64,000 bases of DNA from Syntrophomonas wolfei subsp. methylbutyratica (GCF_001570625.1 NZ_BBQT01000003.1:186001-250000), one strand, 5' to 3'; counted from the stretch's first letter, positions 18,168-26,187 are shown. Numbers and translations are program-made. The notes: generated from the sequence alone by a model not told the origin.

Positions 18168-18175
18168 TTTTATTT
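18168..18175 (+). repeat. Target-site duplication, left (TTTTATTT)
   Basis: The eight bases TTTTATTT immediately outside the left terminal repeat are repeated exactly outside the right terminal repeat at 20720-20727, as expected for IS66-family insertion. Confidence 0.92.
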
Positions 18176-18205
18176 GTAAGCGCTCAATATTAAGGTGCAT
18201 GGCAA
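18176..18205 (+). repeat. IS66 terminal inverted repeat, left
   Basis: It begins GTAAGCGCTCAATATTAAGG and continues TGCATGGCAA. It matches the reverse complement of 20690-20719 at all but about three positions. Confidence 0.92.
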
Positions 18206-18208
18206 AGC

Positions 18209-18246
18209 AAACCCCGGTACGATATGATAATCGCACCGGGGTTTTT
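18209..18246. terminator. Hairpin terminator inside the IS66 element, after tnpC
   Basis: AAACCCCGGT and ACCGGGGTTT pair, with CGAT/ATCG inside. It lies between the left terminal repeat and the tnpC stop codon. It could end tnpC transcription or block transcription entering from outside. Confidence 0.75.
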
Positions 18247-18256
18247 GTAATCCTAT

Positions 18257-19855
18257 TTAATGTTTGGTGTTGTGGCAATAGTCCGGCAGTTTGGGCGACC
18301 AGGGCATGAAGTCCTCAAGCAGCACTGGATTACTCCTGAAATCTATGCCCGGCATCATGGTGAATAGATAAACCAAGTACATATATATATTGAGGTTATT
18401 TGCCTTAGCCGTTTCTACAATACTGTAAACGACTGCACTGGCTTTGGCTCCCTTGGTTGTATCCGAGAAAAGCCAACCTTTTCTTCCCACAACAAAGGGT
18501 CGGATCGCATTCTCAGCGCGATTATTAGATAATTCAATACGCCCATCCTCAAGAAATGTGCTTAGTGAATTCCTTTGATTTACTGAGTAGGTAATAGCCT
18601 CACCGAGTTTGGAGCCCATGAGAACATTTACAGTTTCAATCCATGACCAATAGGCATCAAGAACTGGCTTGGAACGTCCCTGACGCTGTAGTTTCCGCCC
18701 ATCCGGCGGTAGCTGCTCCAACTCCTTCTCAATGGAAAACAGCTGATTGCAGTAGTCAAATCCTATTGCGGCATTGGAGCCTTCTATTACTCCATTTTTA
18801 GGCATTGCTTCTTGATATCGTCGTCGCAGGTGGGACCAGCAGCCACATCGGGTTACGTTGGGCACTTTGTCATATCCCTTGTAGCCATCGGTTATCAAAT
18901 ATCCATGAAAGCCTTCCAGGAATCGCCTGGCATGCTCACCCGATCGCGTAGGCTGGTATTCAAACAGCACTATTGGTTTAGTCTCGGTTTTCCCTGAACA
19001 GTATACCCACATCCGCGATTCTGAGGAGGGTTTCTTTCCTTCCTCTTTGAGCACTTGGGTCACCGTCTCATCAGCATGAACCACAGCCTGTTTCACTAGA
19101 TGAGTTTTCATAATTTCCCACAGGGGCAACAGCCAATCGTTTGCTGAGCGTATAATCCAATTGGCTAATGTTGCTCTGGAAAGAACAATCCCTTGATTGG
19201 CCCAGTCTTTTTCCTGCCGGTACAGTGGCAGGCCATTAACATATTTTTGATACATGACATGAGCCACAGTTGACGCTGAGGCCAAGCTCCGTTTTATGAC
19301 CGGCACGGGAGTGGGAGCTTTTACAATCGTGGCTTCTCCCGTTTCCAGTTCGCAACGTTCGCAGACGTAGCTGTATCTAATATATCGAAGTCTCTTTACC
19401 CTTGCCGGTATTATCTCTAATTCTTCGCGAACGGTCTCTTTTCCGAGAACCCGCATTTTCCCGTCGCATACTTCGCAGGTGAGTTGTTCTTCATCCAGTT
19501 CGCAGAGGATCTCCTCTACAGGAAGGTCTGCGGCCAGTTCTTCTTTGGTGCGTTTGGGTTTCCTGGCATGCCCGGATACAGATACTTGGTCGGGTTCCGG
19601 TGCATTCCGGTTTGCTTCAAATTCTGCTTCATTGAATAGGGAAGGCTGAGGATTATCCTCTCCCAAAATATACCTGCGTTTTTCGCTGGATTGACCATAC
19701 ATACCCTTTTGTAATGCAGCCACTATATCCATAAGTCGGTCGATCCGCAAATTCTTTGATTCTATGGTTTTGGCCTGTTCGTCAATCTGTATTTTGAGGC
19801 CTGTAATATATTCTTTTACATCAGGCGAAAGCCCCGTCAAATCTATTGTTTTCAT
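18257..19855 (-). CDS. IS66-family transposase TnpC (DDE)
   Basis: A 532-residue transposase. The N-terminal part has a coiled-coil/leucine-rich stretch and a basic linker. A zinc-finger-like segment (TCEVCDGKMRVLG, with CERCE further on) is followed by the catalytic domain, with HADETVTQV, DGYKGYD and NRAENAIRP carrying the acidic residues. It catalyses DNA strand transfer of the element in the cytoplasm, probably with TnpA and TnpB. It begins with ATG at 19855, 114 bp after tnpB. Length is typical and no frameshift is visible. Confidence 0.95.
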   Translation of the reverse strand: MKTIDLTGLSPDVKEYITGLKIQIDEQAKTIESKNLRIDRLMDIVAALQKGMYGQSSEKRRYILGEDNPQPSLFNEAEFEANRNAPEPDQVSVSGHARKPKRTKEELAADLPVEEILCELDEEQLTCEVCDGKMRVLGKETVREELEIIPARVKRLRYIRYSYVCERCELETGEATIVKAPTPVPVIKRSLASASTVAHVMYQKYVNGLPLYRQEKDWANQGIVLSRATLANWIIRSANDWLLPLWEIMKTHLVKQAVVHADETVTQVLKEEGKKPSSESRMWVYCSGKTETKPIVLFEYQPTRSGEHARRFLEGFHGYLITDGYKGYDKVPNVTRCGCWSHLRRRYQEAMPKNGVIEGSNAAIGFDYCNQLFSIEKELEQLPPDGRKLQRQGRSKPVLDAYWSWIETVNVLMGSKLGEAITYSVNQRNSLSTFLEDGRIELSNNRAENAIRPFVVGRKGWLFSDTTKGAKASAVVYSIVETAKANNLNIYMYLVYLFTMMPGIDFRSNPVLLEDFMPWSPKLPDYCHNTKH

Positions 19856-19969
19856 ACTTTAATTATATCATGAAAATGCCCAATAATCCAGTATTATCGG
19901 GGTTTTATGCTGTTTTAATAAAGATAGTTTAGTATCTGAAACAAGTGATTTCAGATACTAAATCATCCT

Positions 19970-20332
19970 TTAGTAGAAAGCCCTGGCTGTAATGTCACCA
20001 AACCCCCTCGGGGGGTCTATTGACATCCCTTCCATAAGTAAGCGCAGTTGCTTAACCGTTATATTTCTTACTTCAATGGGCTCATTTGGCCATTTGAACC
20101 GGGCTCCTGCTCCATCCAGGCGTTTGTAATACAAGACAAAACCGTTGCGATCCCAGCTTAGAGCTTTAAGCCGATTGCGGCTCCGGTTACAGAAGAGGAA
20201 AAGATAGTTGCCAAAAGGATCCATCTTGAATTCCTGCTTCACGATGATGGCTAGCCCATCTACCGACCGCCTTAGATCTGTAGCTCCACAGGCTAGATAA
20301 ATGCTATCATAATCTAAAATGTCCTTCAGCAT
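19970..20332 (-). CDS. IS66-family accessory protein TnpB (Orf2)
   Basis: A 120-residue protein with the typical IS66 Orf2 sequence: YLACGATDLRRSVDGLA near the N-terminus, FLFCNRSRNRLKAL in the middle and WDRNGFVLYYKRL after it. It is required for transposition in characterised IS66 elements, but its exact biochemical role is not settled. Its start overlaps the end of tnpA by 7 bases, which suggests translational coupling. Confidence 0.94.
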   Translation of the reverse strand: MLKDILDYDSIYLACGATDLRRSVDGLAIIVKQEFKMDPFGNYLFLFCNRSRNRLKALSWDRNGFVLYYKRLDGAGARFKWPNEPIEVRNITVKQLRLLMEGMSIDPPRGFGDITARAFY

Positions 20333-20628
20333 ACGGTATCTACGACCTTGAGTATATCCGCAAGCAATGTAGGACTAAACCCAGTTGCTACGCAGATTGT
20401 CCATTTACCGCATTTGAGCTTGATTTCATCGTTGGCAATTTTATCTGCCGCTATTGCCATCGTGATGTCTGCCCACTGCTGTGATTTGTCCTGAGCTTTT
20501 CTGTTTACTCGGGTTGCCCAGTTAACATAACGCCGATATTCGATGCCCTTTGCTTCGCACCAGGTCTTCGCTTTCATCCCGCTGGCCCTGCATTCAGTCA
20601 CCAGTGCCTTCTGTTCTTCATAGGTCAC
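20326..20628 (-). CDS. IS66-family accessory protein TnpA (Orf1)
   Basis: A 100-residue protein with an N-terminal helix-turn-helix-like region (SGMKAKTWCEAKGIEYRRYV), matching IS66 TnpA/Orf1 proteins. It is the first gene of the element, transcribed inward from the right end. It probably binds the terminal repeats, which is a family-level inference. The C-terminal region is poorly conserved. Confidence 0.9.
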   Translation of the reverse strand: MTYEEQKALVTECRASGMKAKTWCEAKGIEYRRYVNWATRVNRKAQDKSQQWADITMAIAADKIANDEIKLKCGKWTICVATGFSPTLLADILKVVDTVC

Positions 20629-20689
20629 CGTTCATTAATACCCCCATTCCTTTTTTCTATGGGTATATTGTCTCATGCTTGCTGCAGCT

Positions 20690-20719
20690 TTACCATGCAC
20701 CTGATTATTGAGCGCTTAC
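20690..20719 (-). repeat. IS66 terminal inverted repeat, right
   Basis: Reading inward on the minus strand it begins GTAAGCGCTCAATAATCAGG and continues TGCATGGTAA, mirroring the left end. Confidence 0.92.
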
Positions 20720-20727
20720 TTTTATTT
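20720..20727 (+). repeat. Target-site duplication, right (TTTTATTT)
   Basis: An exact copy of the eight bases at 18168-18175. Confidence 0.92.
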
Positions 20728-20973
20728 GTAAGAAGCTTTGGGGACAATACCCTTACTGGTGATAAAAAAAGTTTTGAACCCACTGTAAACAAGATTTTAG
20801 AGCTGTTCTATCCAATGAAGGTTCTCTATATCAAAGGTGGTACTGTAAAACGTTTTTTGCCGGAGCGATAATGTCTGGAACTCGGCATGGCACTAAGAAT
20901 GATCGGTTTTAAGATGGAGGAGGAATGAAAATCTAAATCGGATGCTTTTTAAAAGAACAGTTCCAGAAATCGG

Positions 20974-21894
20974 ATGTTTTATGATAAAATAAACATAAAA
21001 GAGGTGGTGACCGGCTTGCCCGAGAGACTGGATCCCAAAGTAGATGTGGTCTTTAAAAGGGTCTTTGGTTCTGAAGAAAACAAAGACATACTGATGAATT
21101 TACTAAATGCTGTATTGGGTTTGACCGGGAAACAACAGATTGTAGCGGTGAAATTACTAAATCCTTACCTAGAACAGGAGTACATTGACGATAGCTACGG
21201 TATACTTGACATAAAGGTTCAATTGGGTAGCGGGGAACTGGTGGATATAGAAATGCAGATTGGTGACCGGGCTAATATGGAAAGGCGCAGCGCCTTTTAT
21301 ATATGCCGAATATTCGGAGACCAGATAATCACCCGCGGAAGATATCAGGACCTCAATAGAGCCATAGGTATAAACATACTGGACTTTGTCCGCATCAAAG
21401 ACAGCCAGCGCTACCATACCAGCTTCAGGCTGCGGGAGCGCGATGAAAATATAGATTTGACCGATGCCATCGAGATACACTTCATCGAATTGCCCAAATT
21501 GAATGAAGAAATGGCAAGTTATGATAACCCGCTGGACCGGTGGGCAATGTTTTTGAAAGGATGGGATGACATGGAACTGCTGGAGAGATTGTCCAAAGAA
21601 GACCCGGCCATAGCACAGGCCAGGATAGCTCTGGAAAAAATGGCATCTGATCCCCGAGCCAAAGAAATCTATGAACAAAGATTAAAAGCCATCATGGACA
21701 GAAATTCTGATCTCTATGAAGCTGAACTGAGAGGCAAGAGGGAAGGCAAGAATGAAGGCAAAAGAGAAGGCAAGAGGGAAGGCAAAAGAGAGACAGCCCG
21801 CGCTGCTTTGTTGGAAGGTCTGGAGCCGCCCATTGTTGCCAAAATCACAGGCCTGCCACTGGAAACTATACAGAAGCTGAAAGCCAAACTATAA
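20974..21894 (+). CDS. Rpn-family PD-(D/E)XK nuclease / putative transposase-like protein
   Basis: A protein of up to 306 residues from the Rpn (recombination-promoting nuclease, TIGR01784-type) family. The N-terminal signature DVVFKRVFGSEENKDIL is followed by the nuclease core: LDIKVQLGSGELVDIEMQ holds the D and ExQ catalytic positions, and ERRSAFYICRIF follows. The C-terminus has short repeated charged units (REGKNEGKREGK) typical of the family. Related proteins in E. coli are DNA nucleases that raise recA-independent recombination. TTG 21016, preceded by GAGGTGGTG, is a plausible shorter start that begins with LPERLDPK. It lies among mobile-element remnants. Confidence 0.85.
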   Translation: MFYDKINIKEVVTGLPERLDPKVDVVFKRVFGSEENKDILMNLLNAVLGLTGKQQIVAVKLLNPYLEQEYIDDSYGILDIKVQLGSGELVDIEMQIGDRANMERRSAFYICRIFGDQIITRGRYQDLNRAIGINILDFVRIKDSQRYHTSFRLRERDENIDLTDAIEIHFIELPKLNEEMASYDNPLDRWAMFLKGWDDMELLERLSKEDPAIAQARIALEKMASDPRAKEIYEQRLKAIMDRNSDLYEAELRGKREGKNEGKREGKREGKRETARAALLEGLEPPIVAKITGLPLETIQKLKAKL

Positions 21895-21924
21895 CGAGGT
21901 GAAATATTGTCCCCCGCTTCTTTA
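21891..21924 (+). repeat. Dispersed repeat fragment (ATAACGAGGTGAAAT type)
   Basis: ATAACGAGGTGAAAT and CCCCCGCTTCTTTA also occur at 57541 (plus strand) and, diverged, at 23100 reading leftward. The copy overlaps the stop codon of the Rpn gene, as the 57.5-kb copy overlaps the dapA stop. Confidence 0.65.
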
Positions 21925-22022
21925 TACCAAATACCCCTATAATGGATACCGCAGAATCACTGCGGAAATGCAAGCCAGGGGGCGGCAGATAAATCGCGAG
22001 CGGTTCCGTAGACTTATGGGTA
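21920..22022 (+). pseudogene. Remnant of an IS3-family transposase (OrfB, HTH_21 region)
   Basis: In the frame starting at 21920 the DNA reads LYTKYPYNGYRRITAEMQ, then INRERFRRLMG. This matches the HTH_21 region found ahead of the catalytic domain in IS3/IS150-type transposases. The similarity is lost on both sides and the frame stops at 22061. No terminal repeats were found, so only a short fossil remains. Confidence 0.8.
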
Positions 22023-22116
22023 TAATTATTTTATCGCCGGCGGTAGCGGCGAGATGTAAGTAAATATGAGCAAGCCAAGTAATAAGGTCTCAAAATCATT
22101 CAGGGGCGACTATTAA

Positions 22117-22659
22117 TTATATATTTAATCCAGCTTCGCGTAGCTTTTTTAGCAGGCTACTGGAAGAAGGTAAGTCATCCAACTTAATTATCAAATAGCG
22201 AAGGCCAGCTGTTTCTATGCTCTGTATACTAAGCTGGTCAGGTTCAGCTTTCTTGTTTTGCCAACCTTTGGTGAGGATTAATAACAGCGGCTTCAGGTTT
22301 TGCTTTTCCACTATTAGCAGGTCAACCACCCTTTCCCGGAGACGGCGCTTGTATTCCGCCCGGTTGGGGATATTGGGGTTTGGGGTTAGCAGGTCAGCCA
22401 GCCTAACTTTGGGAAAAACCTGATAATTACTGTTGACCAGGATGCTATCAAGCATCTGGAAAAGCAAGATTTCCTCTTTGGAAAGCAGGCTTTCACGCTG
22501 GCGACTGGAGATTTCACTCAAGTCTACCCAGGTATCACCCAGGTCTATAATGGGTCCCGGAGAAGATGTTTTCTTGCTACTGCTTATATTTTCCTTGACA
22601 ACATCTAAGATTAACTTGGCCAGAATCAGACCCAGGACGGCGATAATGGCTTGTCCCAC
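22117..22659 (-). CDS. Membrane-anchored DUF2726 protein
   Basis: A 180-residue protein of unknown function. GTG 22659 is chosen because GAGGAGG lies at the right distance. A longer open frame reaches 22743 but would run into a dispersed repeat. The N-terminus is one hydrophobic segment (GQAIIAVLGLILAKLIL) that probably anchors it in the membrane. A DUF2726 domain follows (LLSKEEILLFQML, FPKVRLADLL, ERVVDLLIV). The family is related to restriction-endonuclease-like folds by reputation, but no catalytic activity is established. It stands alone on the minus strand. Confidence 0.75.
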   Translation of the reverse strand: MGQAIIAVLGLILAKLILDVVKENISSSKKTSSPGPIIDLGDTWVDLSEISSRQRESLLSKEEILLFQMLDSILVNSNYQVFPKVRLADLLTPNPNIPNRAEYKRRLRERVVDLLIVEKQNLKPLLLILTKGWQNKKAEPDQLSIQSIETAGLRYLIIKLDDLPSSSSLLKKLREAGLNI

Positions 22660-22740
22660 AGAAATTACCTCCTCTAAATTCAATTCCAATCTCTTGCCAA
22701 AAGCTTCATGGATAAAGGTGCTCGCCTTCGCCGGGTGTCG

Positions 22741-22819
22741 CATTCATGCTTCGCCAACGCTCACTTTGTATATTTATGCAACCCCTTCTGCAAGAAAAGG
22801 GGTTTTTGCAGTGGAGTCA
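22741..22819 (+). repeat. Dispersed repeat with terminator hairpin, copy 1 of 3
   Basis: CTTCGCCAACGCTC, TTTGTATATTTATGCA and a CCCCTT/AAGGGG hairpin followed by TTTTTGCA and GTGGAGTCA recur at 46476-46548 and 59883-59960. Here the repeat lies between divergent genes, where a terminator is not expected, so it behaves like an inserted element. Confidence 0.75.
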
Positions 22820-22930
22820 ATTAAACGCTCTCTTCTTATGGTCAAGCAGTTTAAAAAATTTCGTTGCATTTACCTGCGGGGTTTTTAAGTATAGAATATA
22901 GAACAGAATTCTCTTGATGTTTGCGGCAGG

Positions 22931-22958
22931 AGGAGAACTAACTGTCTCTTCTCCTTTT
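22931..22958 (+). terminator. Hairpin followed by T-rich run
   Basis: AGGAGAA pairs with TTCTCCT around an 11-base loop and is followed by TTTGTTTC. What it terminates is unclear, since no plus-strand gene precedes it directly. Confidence 0.45.
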
Positions 22959-22968
22959 GTTTCTTTAT

Positions 22969-23100
22969 TTAAGCATCGGAAGAAACTGCGGAGCGGTTTC
23001 AACACAACGCTGCAACGAGGCGGGGGATTAGAACCCACCGTATGTGTTGTTAATAGGAACCCGGCCACTTAAAGAATCGGGACATATTTTACCTCGTTAT
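22969..23100 (-). repeat. Dispersed repeat, long copy (related to 57541-57797)
   Basis: On the minus strand the order is ATAACGAGGT, TTCTTTAAGTGGCC, GTTCCTATTAA, TCTAATCC, GCCTCGTTGCAGCG, GTGTTGAAAC and GCAGTTTCTTCCG. The same blocks in the same order occur at 57541-57592 and 57727-57797, where about 135 extra bases separate them. Confidence 0.75.
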
Positions 23101-23159
23101 AATAATTATACTGATTAGTATATCCTTTTCCCAGGATAGTCTTGAAGGAGGAAAAAATC

Positions 23160-24662
23160 GTGAAATATGAGAGTAGTCGAGGAAAATACCATTCCGTCAC
23201 CGCCGCCGAGGCTATAAAAATGGGGATTAGCCCGGATGGAGGTCTTTTTGTTCCTGAATCTATTCCCCATCTGGATGACAAGCAATTAACTGCCATGGCC
23301 AGTGGTTCATACCAGGAAAAAACGTTTCATATTATCAGGCAGTTTTTGAGTGATTTTAGTGATGATGAGATTAAGAGCTGCATTGATGGAGCTTATAATC
23401 AGGACCGTTTTGATAACGAGAGAATAGCACCTTTGGTAAAACTTGATACAGGAGTATATATTCAAGAACTGTGGCATGGCCCTACCGCCGCCTTCAAGGA
23501 TATGGCCTTACAGATGCTCCCACAGCTTTTAACCAGCAGTGCTCGTAAAACGGGAGAAAAGGCGGAAATAGTCATCCTGGTAGCAACCTCCGGGGATACC
23601 GGTAAGGCGGCTTTAGAAGGATTTAAAGACGTGGCGGGAACGAAAATTATTGTCTTTTATCCGGATGAGGGTGTAAGTGAAATACAAAAACGTCAAATGC
23701 TGACCCAAGAAGGCAATAATGTTTATGTGGTTGCAGTTCGCGGTAATTTTGACGATGCCCAGAACGGGGTTAAAAGGATTTTTTCCAACGAAGAATTTGC
23801 CGCCCGGCTGCTGCAAAACGGGCAGAAATTGTCATCGGCCAACTCCATTAACTGGGGACGGTTATTGCCCCAAATTGTATACTATGTGGCGGCCTATCTT
23901 GAATTGAAGGCTACTGGGATACTTGGGGAAGCGGAATCAATAAATATAGTGGTGCCCACCGGGAATTTCGGGAATATTCTGGCGGCTTATTATGCCTCCC
24001 GGATGGGGATTCCAGTAAAAAGGCTGATCTGTGCATCAAATGCCAATAATATTCTGACTGATTTTATCCAGACTGGTATCTATGACCGCCAGCGCAAGTT
24101 TGAAAAGACTATATCCCCATCCATGGACATTCTTATCTCCTCCAACCTGGAAAGGCTTTTATTTGAAGTAACCGCTCATGATGCCAGGCGAGTTGTTGCC
24201 TGGATGGAAGACTTGAAGAATAGGGGACGATACGAAATAGATACTGCTACTCGTAACGCTGTTCAGGACATATTCTGGGCGGATTTTTGCACCGACGAAG
24301 AGACCATTGCTACCATTCGCGACATTTGGCGGGAGCGGGGTTATTTATTAGATACCCATACGGCTGTGGCCGTAAATGTTTATCAAAAATACCGCTCTGA
24401 AACCGGGGATAAGACTATAAGTATTATTGCTTCCACCGCCAGCCCCTTTAAATTTGCCAGCAACGTGGCTCAGGCTGTTTTGGAGACTGAAGAGATGAGG
24501 GGCAAGGATGAATTTGAATTAATGAAGTTGCTCTCACAGCATACCGATGTAACTATACCTGCAGGATTGCAAGAACTGGATAGAAGGGAAATCAGACATC
24601 GCAGTGTCTGCTCCCAGCAGGGGATGGAAGAAATGCTTATGTCTTTTTTGCAACTGGGATAA
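23160..24662 (+). CDS. thrC: Threonine synthase
   Basis: A 500-residue PLP enzyme that converts O-phosphohomoserine to threonine. The N-terminal motif SPDGGLFVPE is typical of the longer ThrC class. The PLP lysine is in TAAFKDMALQ, and phosphate-binding glycines lie in ATSGDTGKAAL and VPTGNFGNI. GTG 23160 follows AAGGAGGAAAAAATC; an upstream in-frame TTG at 23142 overlaps that site and is rejected. It completes the pathway begun by hom and thrB, which lie 7 kb away on the far side of the mobile island. Confidence 0.96.
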   Translation: MKYESSRGKYHSVTAAEAIKMGISPDGGLFVPESIPHLDDKQLTAMASGSYQEKTFHIIRQFLSDFSDDEIKSCIDGAYNQDRFDNERIAPLVKLDTGVYIQELWHGPTAAFKDMALQMLPQLLTSSARKTGEKAEIVILVATSGDTGKAALEGFKDVAGTKIIVFYPDEGVSEIQKRQMLTQEGNNVYVVAVRGNFDDAQNGVKRIFSNEEFAARLLQNGQKLSSANSINWGRLLPQIVYYVAAYLELKATGILGEAESINIVVPTGNFGNILAAYYASRMGIPVKRLICASNANNILTDFIQTGIYDRQRKFEKTISPSMDILISSNLERLLFEVTAHDARRVVAWMEDLKNRGRYEIDTATRNAVQDIFWADFCTDEETIATIRDIWRERGYLLDTHTAVAVNVYQKYRSETGDKTISIIASTASPFKFASNVAQAVLETEEMRGKDEFELMKLLSQHTDVTIPAGLQELDRREIRHRSVCSQQGMEEMLMSFLQLG

Positions 24663-24717
24663 ACCGGCTTTGTCGGGTAATTCTCATACTGGCAGGCATA
24701 AGTCGCAATAAAAACAG

Positions 24718-24774
24718 AGTGAGGGCCAAGGGGGATAACCTCTTATTGCCAGGCTTTTTCCTCACTTTTTCTTA
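24718..24774 (+). terminator. Hairpin terminator after thrC
   Basis: AGTGAGG pairs with CCTCACT, with GCC/GGC inside, followed by TTTTTCTT. Confidence 0.65.
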
Positions 24775-24779
24775 AAACA

Positions 24780-24813
24780 CTGAAAGCAAAAGGAACATCC
24801 CTTTTGCTTTCAG
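24780..24813. terminator. Second hairpin between convergent thrC and apgM
   Basis: CTGAAAGCAAAAGG pairs with CCTTTTGCTTTCAG around a short loop with one extra base. Its place between convergent genes suits a terminator serving the minus-strand gene. Confidence 0.7.
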
Positions 24814-24836
24814 TTTCAGTTATTATTACAGCCCCT

Positions 24837-26051
24837 TTATAATTTACCGCGAATGAAAAAATCCATGAGCTCATGGCCCTGCTCAATAATCATACCCTGA
24901 CTGCCATTAATTTCATCATAAACCCCCGCTGGATTTTCCTGCGGACGGTTCTTGTCAAAAAACAGGAAAGGCACGGGTTCGGATGAGTGGGTCTGGATGG
25001 TCAGGGGAGTGGGGTGATCCGGTAGAATCAATACCCGCAGTTCCTCGAACTCATCCATTTCTTTTACTACCAAAGATACCACCTCTTTATCGAGCTGCTC
25101 TATGCTCCAGATTTTTTTCTCCAGATTGCCCTGGTGGCCGGCTTCATCAGGTGATTCAATATGCAAGTACACAAAATCCTGGTCCTGTTTTAATTCGTTT
25201 AAAGCGGCTCTGGCCTTACCGGCAAAATTGGTTACTATGCCGCCGGTGGCTCCTGCTACCGATACCGGTTTAAGCCCGGCAGAAATGCCTAATCCTTTTA
25301 CCAGGTCTACTGCTGCTACTACTGAGCCATGAAGAGCGAATTTCTCTTGAAAGCTCGGCAGTGAAGGTTTACTCCCTTCCCCCCAGAACCAAACCGAAGT
25401 AGCCGGATTATGTCCAGCCTCCAGGCGAGACCGGTATAAGGGATGCTGCTGCAGGATAAGAGAGCTTTTTCTCATTATTTCCAGGAGGGGGGCGGAATCG
25501 CGTCCCTGAGGCAGGTATTCTTTAATTGGGCGTCCGGAAATATCATGAGGGGGAGTTAAGATTATTTCTCGACCTAATCCGTTTTTCCATAGCAGTAGGT
25601 GCCGGTAACTGATACCGGGATAAAAATTAAAACTAGCACTGCCCAATTCTTTTTCCAGGAGCTGCAACAACACGGCGGAATCCCGGGTATCAATTTCCCC
25701 CGCACTGTAATCGAGCATCTTGCGCTCACTATATTCTGATTCAGTTGACAGGCATACCAGGTTGCAGCGTAAAGCCAGGTCTTCATCCCCCATTTCCACC
25801 CCCATGCTTACTGCCTCCAGGGGGGATCGTCCCGTATAATAACGGCTGGGATCATAACCCATTACTGAGAGATTAGCCACATCGCTTCCCGGGGGAAAAC
25901 CGGGTGGAATGGTATTGACCTGGCCGATAACGGCTTTTTTGGCCAGCAAATCTATATATGGGGTATAGGCATATTGCAGGGGAGTTTTATCCCCTAGTTC
26001 CGGAATAATATAATCAGCCATCCCGTCTCCCAGGATTACTAAATATTTCAA
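24837..26051 (-). CDS. apgM: 2,3-bisphosphoglycerate-independent phosphoglycerate mutase, archaeal type (ApgM-like)
   Basis: A 404-residue alkaline-phosphatase-superfamily protein. The N-terminal metal-binding motif ILGDGMAD, the middle region DVANLSVMGYDP with its catalytic serine, HIESPDEAGHQGN and DHPTP mark the ApgM family. Characterised members interconvert 3- and 2-phosphoglycerate. A subgroup encoded next to threonine genes in other bacteria has been proposed to act as homoserine kinase (TIGR02535-type). Here it converges on thrC, but a standard thrB is also present, so mutase is the safer call. It is a single gene on the minus strand. Confidence 0.88.
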   Translation of the reverse strand: MKYLVILGDGMADYIIPELGDKTPLQYAYTPYIDLLAKKAVIGQVNTIPPGFPPGSDVANLSVMGYDPSRYYTGRSPLEAVSMGVEMGDEDLALRCNLVCLSTESEYSERKMLDYSAGEIDTRDSAVLLQLLEKELGSASFNFYPGISYRHLLLWKNGLGREIILTPPHDISGRPIKEYLPQGRDSAPLLEIMRKSSLILQQHPLYRSRLEAGHNPATSVWFWGEGSKPSLPSFQEKFALHGSVVAAVDLVKGLGISAGLKPVSVAGATGGIVTNFAGKARAALNELKQDQDFVYLHIESPDEAGHQGNLEKKIWSIEQLDKEVVSLVVKEMDEFEELRVLILPDHPTPLTIQTHSSEPVPFLFFDKNRPQENPAGVYDEINGSQGMIIEQGHELMDFFIRGKL

Positions 26052-26153
26052 AGACTATCACTCCTGTAGCTTTTTTTATAGAGTATAACATTATTAAGGA
26101 AACAGTTGAAAAGATTGTTGAAGAAACCCGTAGTTGGGTATAATTAATAAGAA

Positions 26154-26187
26154 AGTAAGGAGTGAGGGGTAAGGTATGAGGAGCAGG
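26154..26187 (+). repeat. Purine-rich repeat tract (GTGAGGGGTAAGG type)
   Basis: GTAAGGAGTGAGGGGTAAGG continues into TATGAGGAGCAGG. Similar tracts occur at 34521-34551 and, on the other strand, at 57674-57714. It lies in a gene-free stretch. Confidence 0.6.

Larger units (their letters stand above)
18176..20719 (-). mobile_element. Complete IS66-family insertion sequence (about 2.54 kb)
   Basis: The element carries tnpA, tnpB and tnpC on the minus strand. Its terminal inverted repeats begin GTAAGCGCTCAATA at 18176 and, on the opposite strand, at 20719; about 27 of the outer 30 bases match. Eight-base direct duplications (TTTTATTT) flank it on both sides. All three frames appear open, so it is potentially active. 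It inserted between tRNA-Pro and an Rpn-family gene. Confidence 0.95.

Noticed and set aside
20659-20871. 70-residue plus-strand frame spanning the right end of IS66
   Set aside because: It starts inside the element and reads through its terminal repeat, so the first third cannot belong to a native gene.
21720-21800. Short tandem repeats at the end of the Rpn gene as a separate repeat array
   Set aside because: The GAAGGCAAGAG-type units encode the family's usual charged tail and are part of the coding sequence.
22660-22743. Longer N-terminus for the DUF2726 protein
   Set aside because: The extra codons enter a dispersed repeat at 22741, while GTG 22659 has GAGGAGG at correct spacing.
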